5,359 nt of DNA, taken from the NCBI GenBank assembly GCA_021323555.1, contig JAJONP010000133.1, forward strand, positions 1-5,359. Reading direction: 5' to 3'. The stretch comes from Gammaproteobacteria bacterium (lineage in GTDB: Bacteria; Pseudomonadota; Gammaproteobacteria; DSM-16500). A model generated the notes under the pieces. That model was not told the origin of the DNA, searched no databases, and was given only the letters and a program-made list of their open reading frames with translations. Both the position numbers and the translations under genes were made by a program. Numbering within the stretch: position 1 is the stretch's first letter; each line of letters opens with the position of its first letter. Positions 1 through 5,053 of the stretch are shown here, in pieces.

Positions 1-153
1 AAAATCACTGCCTTTAGGAAAATACTGCCGCAACAATCCATTTGTATTTTCATTTAATCCGCGTTCCCAAGAGGAATAAGGATGTGCAAAATAAAAGTCA
101 GCTTTGAGTTCATCCTTGATCTTGACGTGTTCTGCAAACTCGCTTCCATAGTA
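1..153 (-). pseudogene. IS30-family transposase, C-terminal remnant
   Basis: The minus strand from 153 down to 1 reads as the end of an IS30-family DDE transposase, the enzyme that cuts and joins the ends of an insertion sequence. Visible motifs are GSEFAEHVKIK, then FAHPYSSWERG, NENTNGLLRQ and YFPKGSDF, the family's C-terminal signature with the last catalytic acid in NEN. The frame runs off the left edge, probably only shortly before the true end of the protein. On the other side, similarity stops where family members have the catalytic 'DNG': here the residues are YYG, preceded directly by an in-frame TAG (154-156). Only 51 codons remain, so most of the enzyme, including the N-terminal helix-turn-helix and the first catalytic aspartates, is missing. 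It lies in the same frame as the STAND gene but after that gene's stop, so it is not translated with it. A 5'-truncated, inactive remnant is the best reading. Confidence 0.9.
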
Positions 154-213
154 CTAACTAGGGGTGATGTCATTTGCTAAAGACGATTGCAATCTGCGTC
201 TACAGTATGCAGC

Positions 214-3200
214 TTAAGGCATGAGTGTAGTAACAGAAAGATCATTAATAGATAAGCTAGCGTGATCTATTTCTTTATTTACAGAGATGCGAGATACTTT
301 ATTTATTAAAGAAAAAATAACCACATCCCGTAAACTGAAGAAACGAAATGGGCAAGAATGACTATGAATGTGTTTTTTCCATTTTTCAACACTCGCGGCA
401 CTTTCTGCAAAGTGTTTGGAAAAAAATAAAAGAAAATCAATGTTAATGCTTCTAAGAAAAAGAATAGAAAATAGCAGTTCTAAATCAATTTCTGCTATTA
501 GTGGCATTTTGTATTTATTCCTATAAGAAGATAAATTTGAATTAAATGGAGTAGCCTGTCTGCCTCGTAAATCTTCTAAAGTTAATTGACAACCAGATTG
601 CAAAATACCAATACACTGTTTTGTTCTGGGATGGTCTGCACCACACTGAGGATGATTCATCAAAATACGGTAAGCATGTTGTGCAGTCTGTAAAGCGGTA
701 CTCTGTTGTTTCAGCCAATGATAAGCCACGGATAAATTCGTCAAGGTAATGGCCACTTCATAATGCTCCCACCCATAGTGCGCCTCTTGAATTTTGAGCG
801 CGCGCTTGAGCAAATCGCGTTTTCGAGCAGTGTCTCCCAGCGCGCCATACGCATTGCTGAGGTTGACTAATGTGATCGCCACTTGATAATGCTCCCGCCC
901 ATAGTGCGCCTCTTGAATTTTGAGTGCACGCTCCAGGAGATCGCGTTGGCAGGTAGTCTTCCCCAGATCGCCATACGCATTGCCGAGGTTCATTAAGGTG
1001 AGCGCCACTTCATAATGCTCCCGCCCATAGTGCACCTCTTGAATTTTGAGCGCGCGCTCGAGGAAATTGCGTGCGCGAGCCGCATCTCCTAGATCGTTAT
1101 ATGCAAGACCTAGGCTGCCTAAGGTGATCGCCACTTGATGATGTTCTTGCCCATAGTGCGCCTCAAAAATCTTGAGTGCGCGCTCGAGCAAATCGCGTTG
1201 TCGGGCAGTCTCCCCCAGCGCGCCATACGCATTGCCCAGGCTGCCTAAGGTGATCGCCACTTGATGATGTTCTTGCCCATAGTGCGCCTCAAAAATCTTG
1301 AGTGCGCGCTCGAGCAAATCGCGTTTTCGAGCAGCGTTCCCCAGCATGCCATACGCATTGCCCAGGCTGCCTAAGGTGATCGCCACTTGATGATGTTCTC
1401 GCCCATAGTGCGCCTCTTGAATTTTGAGTGTGCGCTCTAGGAGATCGCGTTGGCGGGCAGTCTTCCCCAGCGCGCTATACGCATTGCCCAGATTCATTAA
1501 GGTGCTTGCCACCTGATAATGCTCCCGCCCATAGTGCGCCTCTTGAATGATGAGTGCGCGCTCGAGTAAATCGCGTTGGCGGGCAGTCTTCCCCAGTTCG
1601 CCATACGCATTGCCCAGATTCATTAAGGTGCTTGCCACCTGATAATGCTCCCGCCCATAATACGCCTCAAAAATCTTGAGTGCGCGCTCATAGAGGCTGA
1701 CACTTTTTTTTGGTTGGCCTAAGAGATACAAATAAATATTACCTAACTGCCCGAGTGCGAGAGCTAATTGCTCATTTTCAATAGCGCTTTGAGCATGGTG
1801 CGTAATAATGGCCTCTAAATGCGGCATAAAAGCTTTTTTACGCTGTTCTTCGGCTGCATTATCATTTTCATCAGGATGAAGTTCAGTTAAACACTGCACC
1901 ACGCGTGTCATCTGTACTTCTCGTTCCTCTTCTTTTAATTGATAGCGAATGACTTGTTGGACTAAGCGATGCATGTTAAAACCCGTGTTTCCTTTGGACA
2001 ACAAACTATACTCTCGAATCGCGCGCATACAGTCATCGAAGGCTTCTTCATCGAGGTTGAGTAATTTTTTAAGAAAAGACTTTTTGATGCCTTCAGGATA
2101 GAAGTAAGCACAGCCTTTCAGTAATTCAGCCGCTTGGGGATTTTTTTGACCTAAGACTTCCATGGATAATTGATAAGTCATCAATACCGTGGCATTGTAA
2201 TTGTTTTCATCTGCGTCACTTTTTTCTTCCCCTTTCGCCAGTAAAGCAATGCCTTTTTCTTGAAACAACTTCAGATAGGCTTGAGCGGTTTTTTCAGTTT
2301 GTTGCATATAGGCCACTGCATGGGCGATGGCCAGTGGCAATGATCCTAATGCTTGAGCAAGTTCTTCTGAACCTTTGCCTTGTTGAGGTGACAAGCGTGT
2401 TTGAAAGTACGTTTGACATTCATCGGGTGTAAAAGGCAATACACGGATCATAGGTGGGTAATGATCTTGTTTCCAATTTTGATTACGTGTAGTCACTAAT
2501 ACGCGTTGTGTCGGTAATAATCTGCTTGGAATTAATTTCTTAAACGCAGCTTCATTTTCAATTTTATCTAATACCAGGAGCCAGTGTTCATGCGCCATCA
2601 AGGCTTTTGTCACCGCTTGTGGTCTTTCTTCTTCAGGAAGACTCCTTAATACGTCTCGTCCTAATAAGGCTTCACCTAACTCTAACCATTTGCGAGGGAG
2701 TTGGATGTTGTCCGCATAGACCCAGCATATAAACCCTGTTTCTGCTTTTTTAGAATTTGCATACATGATTGCTAATTGTGTTTTACCGAGTCCGCCCATG
2801 CCTTGAATGATCTGGATAGGGCTATTTCCTTTTTTTGCGCGTGCTTCTAAGCTAACAGTGATTTCAGCTAAAAGCGATTGCCGATCAATCGCATTTTCTA
2901 AGGGTTCGGGTACAGTTTGTAACAATCGAGCAGCCAATTCTTTTAACTTTTTTTCTTCTGCTTTCTGCGCATGCTTTTCTTGCTCTTGCTTTATGCGATA
3001 TTGTACTTCCATCGCATGAGAATTTTGCGGAGCATTGGTTTTAATATCTCTAATGAATTCGTCTAGGTTCGCTGCGTTGACTTTACCTTTTACTTTATCA
3101 TAATAAATAATGGCCTTATCATACACATAAGCCAGTAACTCTGGATCAACGTGATTTCGAAACTCAGGCAGTAAAGCGGAACGTTTACCACGTAGTTCAT

Positions 3201-3798
3201 TTTCCATTAAATTCGGCATGTGTTTAAGCACAAAATCACGCAGAAGTTCTCCTTCCCCAGGATGATAACCGTTTGTATCACCCAAACTTTTGGCGAGTAC
3301 CTTACGATGTTGGATTTCATAAGGTTGAATTTCGTTGCCGTGTTTATCACGATACTGACTCATGTCCAGTGAACGACAGTCATGGGGCAAGATATCGACA
3401 AAAAGAGGAATTAATTTTCTGGGTTCTTTTGCGCTTTCCTGTGCTGCCAAAAAAGCATCCACTTCTGCCACTGTCCATTTGCTTTCAAAAAAATCTTTAC
3501 TTATCAGAACTAAGCAGTGTGCTGAACGCGAAAGCGCATCGGATAAAGCAGTTCGGTTATCATCACCTAACGTTAACGTCACTTCATCATAAGCAGCAAA
3601 CTGTGGATCACAAAAATAGCTGAAGATGGCCATGATCGGAAAGGCAACCTCCTTCTTTTGTGTGCCTCGATGTGAGATAAACACTTGATGCGTATAACCA
3701 GAGTGGCCATCTGCAAACAGAGATTGTTTCTTGTTCTGAACAGGCACAGGTGATGCTTGTTCTATAGTCGAAGGTGATTCTTTACGTGCATTTGACAT
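214..3798 (-). CDS. TIR / NB-ARC / TPR STAND protein (bacterial NLR-like), 1194 residues
   Basis: Domains seen, numbered from the ATG at 3798: TIR about 37-140 (VFISHRG 39-45; S-K-W-T-V-A-E with W108 and E112, the position of the NADase glutamate in TIR enzymes); a charged helical linker, 261-293; NB-ARC about 305-510 with P-loop GMGGLGKT 333-340, Walker B LLVLD 407-411, LVTTR 434-438 and LPLA 487-490; a winged-helix part ending in MHR 609-611 (MHD-like); a degenerate TPR, then eight 42-residue TPRs 703-1038; a tail 1072-1194 with a hydrophobic stretch 1108-1126 and no recognised domain. Known of the family: TPRs sense a ligand, NB-ARC oligomerises on ATP, TIR consumes NAD+ or makes a signal, giving phage defence. 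That role here is inferred; a host-directed effector is the alternative. No signal peptide is seen, so it is likely cytosolic. The ATG is chosen because AGGAG lies 8 bases upstream; a TTG at 3825 extends the frame but is unlikely. No operon partner is visible. Confidence 0.93.
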   Translation of the reverse strand: MSNARKESPSTIEQASPVPVQNKKQSLFADGHSGYTHQVFISHRGTQKKEVAFPIMAIFSYFCDPQFAAYDEVTLTLGDDNRTALSDALSRSAHCLVLISKDFFESKWTVAEVDAFLAAQESAKEPRKLIPLFVDILPHDCRSLDMSQYRDKHGNEIQPYEIQHRKVLAKSLGDTNGYHPGEGELLRDFVLKHMPNLMENELRGKRSALLPEFRNHVDPELLAYVYDKAIIYYDKVKGKVNAANLDEFIRDIKTNAPQNSHAMEVQYRIKQEQEKHAQKAEEKKLKELAARLLQTVPEPLENAIDRQSLLAEITVSLEARAKKGNSPIQIIQGMGGLGKTQLAIMYANSKKAETGFICWVYADNIQLPRKWLELGEALLGRDVLRSLPEEERPQAVTKALMAHEHWLLVLDKIENEAAFKKLIPSRLLPTQRVLVTTRNQNWKQDHYPPMIRVLPFTPDECQTYFQTRLSPQQGKGSEELAQALGSLPLAIAHAVAYMQQTEKTAQAYLKLFQEKGIALLAKGEEKSDADENNYNATVLMTYQLSMEVLGQKNPQAAELLKGCAYFYPEGIKKSFLKKLLNLDEEAFDDCMRAIREYSLLSKGNTGFNMHRLVQQVIRYQLKEEEREVQMTRVVQCLTELHPDENDNAAEEQRKKAFMPHLEAIITHHAQSAIENEQLALALGQLGNIYLYLLGQPKKSVSLYERALKIFEAYYGREHYQVASTLMNLGNAYGELGKTARQRDLLERALIIQEAHYGREHYQVASTLMNLGNAYSALGKTARQRDLLERTLKIQEAHYGREHHQVAITLGSLGNAYGMLGNAARKRDLLERALKIFEAHYGQEHHQVAITLGSLGNAYGALGETARQRDLLERALKIFEAHYGQEHHQVAITLGSLGLAYNDLGDAARARNFLERALKIQEVHYGREHYEVALTLMNLGNAYGDLGKTTCQRDLLERALKIQEAHYGREHYQVAITLVNLSNAYGALGDTARKRDLLKRALKIQEAHYGWEHYEVAITLTNLSVAYHWLKQQSTALQTAQHAYRILMNHPQCGADHPRTKQCIGILQSGCQLTLEDLRGRQATPFNSNLSSYRNKYKMPLIAEIDLELLFSILFLRSINIDFLLFFSKHFAESAASVEKWKKHIHSHSCPFRFFSLRDVVIFSLINKVSRISVNKEIDHASLSINDLSVTTLMP
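685..1692 (-). repeat. Eight 126-bp tandem repeats encoding 42-residue TPR units
   Basis: The G-x-EH-[YH]-[QE]-V motif recurs eight times at an exact 42-residue step, which gives 8 x 126 = 1008 bp. Each unit has a helix A (VA-TL--LGNAYG-LG) and a helix B (ARQRDLLERALKI-EAHYG), the kinesin-light-chain-like TPR type. Conservation is also at DNA level: 1112-1199 is identical to 1238-1325 over 88 bases. The most variable codons fall in the turn between the helices. GC is about 50% here against about 30% in the tail of the same gene. The pattern points to recent duplication or gene conversion, so copy number may differ between strains. The exact phase of the unit boundaries is arbitrary. Confidence 0.97.
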
Positions 3799-3806
3799 CT
3801 GGATCA

Positions 3807-3811
3807 CTCCT
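3807..3811 (-). promoter_or_regulatory. Shine-Dalgarno AGGAG that decides the STAND gene start
   Basis: The minus strand reads TTAGGAGTGATCCAG-ATG. AGGAG is followed by eight bases and then the ATG at 3798-3796. This is near-ideal spacing, whereas the TTG at 3825 has no such site before it. It therefore fixes the start at 3798. Confidence 0.8.
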
Positions 3812-3858
3812 AAAAAATTCTCCAATGTCTCACATGATTAACGAGAGCCTGTGGTCTT

Positions 3859-3898
3859 AATAATAGTTTGGAATGAATGTTCCTTTTTTACTATTATT
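3859..3898. repeat. Nested dyad upstream of the STAND gene (possible operator or leader hairpin)
   Basis: AATAATAGT (3859-3867) and ACTATTATT (3890-3898) are perfect 9-bp inverted arms. Nearly concentric inside them is GGAA (3870-3873) / TTCC (3880-3883). On the minus strand the arm at 3860-3865 reads TATTAT, a 5/6 match to a -10 box, about 60 bases before the ATG at 3798. I found no convincing -35 hexamer for it. The dyad could be a repressor operator over the promoter or a hairpin in the leader RNA; the sequence does not decide which. Confidence 0.45.
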
Positions 3899-3906
3899 TT
3901 GAATAG

Positions 3907-3945
3907 AACCCATTTCTGCTAATAAACGAGGATGGGTTATTTTTT
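3907..3945 (+). terminator. Terminator-like hairpin, plus strand
   Basis: AACCCAT (3907-3913) pairs with ATGGGTT (3932-3938), possibly extended by two G-U pairs, and is followed by A then six T (3940-3945). The loop of 18 bases is long for an intrinsic terminator. No plus-strand gene ends just before it, so it may stop antisense transcription into this region or be left over from a lost gene. On the minus strand it has no T-tract. Confidence 0.35.
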
Positions 3946-4249
3946 AAAATAGCTTTCAATCCTTTCTATCATCCTCTTGACTCGTATTCCATACGCCAAT
4001 CATATATAGCAACGACAACCAGTATCAACGTACACCATGTATCTAAATATGAAATTTTACACGAACGAGATTTCTTGTCTGTAGGAAATTAAGGTATTTT
4101 GTTGAGAGAATGGCAGAGTTGTTCATCCACAATGCTCTAATGTTTAACGTGCAGCGAAATAAAAATATCATATGAGATTCATAACTGATATATCTTTTAT
4201 TTACTAAGCATTGTATTTTTTTATTTTTCTTTCTTATTCTATTACTAAT

Positions 4250-4277
4250 CTCTCACTAGACCTGGGTCTAGTGAGAG
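4250..4277. repeat. res sub-site I: 28-bp near-perfect palindrome (predicted crossover site)
   Basis: CTCTCACTAGACC (4250-4262) and its exact complement GGTCTAGTGAGAG (4265-4277) flank a central TG (4263-4264). In serine resolvases the two-base overlap at the centre of sub-site I is where strands are cut and exchanged, so TG/CA is the predicted crossover dinucleotide. A free-standing regulator operator is the main alternative reading. Confidence 0.75.
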
Positions 4278-4297
4278 TTTAAGAAGCCCATCAAAAG

Positions 4298-4331
4298 CCT
4301 ATCACTAACCTTGTTTTTTAATTAAGATAGG
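4298..4331. repeat. res sub-site II: 34-bp dyad
   Basis: CCTATCACTAACC (4298-4310) faces GATAGG (4326-4331). The outer six bases are a perfect inverted repeat and the inner bases are poor, with a T-rich middle. The 34-bp length equals accessory sub-site II of Tn3-type res. The left half shares the TCACTA core with sub-site I. Confidence 0.6.
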
Positions 4332-4334
4332 CAC

Positions 4335-4364
4335 CCTATCATCAACCCTAGAATCTAATGAGAG
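4335..4364. repeat. res sub-site III: imperfect dyad next to the resolvase start
   Basis: CCTATCATCAACC (4335-4347) matches the left half of sub-site II at 11 of 13 bases. TCTAATGAGAG (4354-4364) matches the right half of sub-site I at 10 of 11 bases. Its last bases, GAGAG, lie four bases before the resolvase ATG and may double as a weak ribosome binding site. CCTATC also forms a tight inverted repeat with GATAGG of sub-site II (4326-4340). Confidence 0.6.
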
Positions 4365-4368
4365 TAAA

Positions 4369-4950
4369 ATGAATATTGGCTATGCCAGAACTTCAACGGT
4401 CCACCAACTAGCAGGTTTAGAGGCTCAGTTAGCCGAGTTACAAGCTGTGCAATGTGACAAGATATTTCAGGAACAAGTCTCATCCGTCTAAAAACGTACC
4501 GAACTGCAATCAGTGGTTGAATTTGCGCGAGAAGGTGATCTTTTTATTGTGACAAAAATTGATAGACTAGCTCGATCTGTGACGGATTTATTGAGTATCA
4601 TTCAAACGCACCAAGAGAAAAAAGTGGGAATACCGATATTAAACTTAGGCATGAATACACAAACACCCACAGGAAAAATGATATTGACGGTCTTGGCAAG
4701 TGTCGCGCAATTTGAACGAGAAATCATGTTAAAGCGCCAGCGAGAAGGGATGGCGAAAGCCAAAGCAGCAGGCAAGTACAGAGGGCGTAAACCCATTTCA
4801 TCTCAAAAACGGGAAGAAGTCATAGGGCTTGTGAAGAATAAAACGCCTAAAGCTGTGATTGCCAAAAAATTAGAGATAGGCGAGGCCACGGTCTACAGAA
4901 TCTTAAAGCAAAAAGGGGCAAGCGGCTCCGTGGCTAGTCAAAAATGCTGA
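4369..4950 (+). pseudogene. Small serine resolvase (Tn3 TnpR-like), interrupted by in-frame TAA
   Basis: The frame from ATG 4369 begins MNIGYARTSTVHQ, with the catalytic serine at position 9 (RTS, as in Y-A-R-x-S of TnpR). It reads 40 codons to V-S-S-V, meets TAA at 4489-4491, then continues in frame as KRTELQ, DRLARS, GKMILTVLASVAQFERE, GKYRGRKP and a C-terminal helix-turn-helix (PKAVIAKKLEIGEATVYRIL). Without the stop it would be 193 residues, a normal length for Tn3-family resolvases, which resolve cointegrates or plasmid dimers at res. The break is a single codon with no frameshift, so it is recent or a sequencing error. A GTG at 4513 could give 145 residues, but it has no visible ribosome binding site and the product would lack the active serine. 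That product could at most bind DNA. The res site directly upstream suggests autoregulation when intact. Confidence 0.92.
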
Positions 4951-5013
4951 TAATCCTCCCACATGGCCATTATTTTTCAGCATAAAAATGTATCAGATAG
5001 GCTAAAATGGTTA

Positions 5014-5019
5014 TATAAT
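5014..5019 (+). promoter_or_regulatory. Consensus -10 box (TATAAT) upstream of the Fis gene
   Basis: A perfect TATAAT lies 34 bases before the ATG at 5054, inside a very AT-rich stretch (5011-5030). Transcription would begin near 5026. No good -35 hexamer is seen at 16-18 bases spacing, so the promoter may be activator-dependent, or the box may be chance in AT-rich DNA. If real, the gene has its own promoter and is not read only from the resolvase side. Confidence 0.4.
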
Positions 5020-5043
5020 AAATATTAATAAGGTCATTTATAT

Positions 5044-5048
5044 AAAGG
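5044..5048 (+). promoter_or_regulatory. Ribosome binding site AAAGG of the Fis gene
   Basis: AAAGG is followed by five T/G bases and then ATG at 5054. The match is modest and the spacing short but acceptable. It supports this ATG as the start. Confidence 0.5.
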
Positions 5049-5053
5049 TTTTT

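Larger units (their letters stand above)
3799..4249. other. Intergenic region between the STAND gene and the res site
   Basis: About 450 bases separate the minus-strand STAND gene from the divergent resolvase region. Apart from the Shine-Dalgarno site, nested dyad and hairpin listed separately, I find no gene with a plausible start and ribosome binding site. The longest suggestive frame is a 39-codon minus-strand stretch (3969-4088) with a membrane-helix-like segment but no ATG. Bases 4190-4249 are a pyrimidine-rich run with an eight-base poly-T stretch, which may be a flexible or bent segment beside the recombination site. Confidence 0.6.
4250..4364. other. Putative res recombination site of a Tn3-type resolvase (three sub-sites)
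   Basis: Three dyads lie directly before the resolvase start: 28 bp (4250-4277), 34 bp (4298-4331) and about 30 bp (4335-4364), with gaps of 20 and 3 bases and a total of 115 bp. The Tn3/gamma-delta res site is known to have sub-sites of 28, 34 and 25 bp within about 114 bp, with tnpR next to sub-site III, so order, size and position agree. Half-sites share a core like TCACTA or TCATTA. A resolvase dimer would bind each sub-site, with strand exchange at the centre of sub-site I and repression of the resolvase promoter by the same binding. The function is inferred from architecture; binding sequences of this resolvase are not known to me. Confidence 0.75.

Noticed and set aside
181..204. AGACG/CGTCT stem as terminator of the STAND gene
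   Set aside because: Only five base pairs and just three T after it on the minus strand; not convincing.
685..1692. CRISPR array or satellite DNA as the explanation of the regular repeats
   Set aside because: The 126-bp period is a multiple of three, the units encode TPR helices in one frame without stops, and there are no unique spacers between short repeats.
3273..3623. Plus-strand open frames opposite the TIR region (also 2807-3019 and 3362-3592)
   Set aside because: They are antisense to a clearly conserved TIR/NB-ARC coding region, and their products show no domain or plausible composition.
3799..3825. Nine-codon N-terminal extension of the STAND gene from TTG at 3825
   Set aside because: A strong AGGAG lies inside this stretch, eight bases before the ATG at 3798, and the TTG has no ribosome binding site.
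4115..4175. Plus-strand 21-codon frame beginning ATGGCAGAG near 4109-4112
   Set aside because: Very short, weak ribosome binding site, no recognisable product; likely chance in non-coding DNA.
4602..4796. Minus-strand frame inside the resolvase
   Set aside because: It is the mirror of conserved resolvase codons and has no support of its own.
4944..4983. ATGCTGA / TCAGCAT inverted repeat after the resolvase as a terminator
   Set aside because: The loop is 26 bases and no T-tract follows the right arm.
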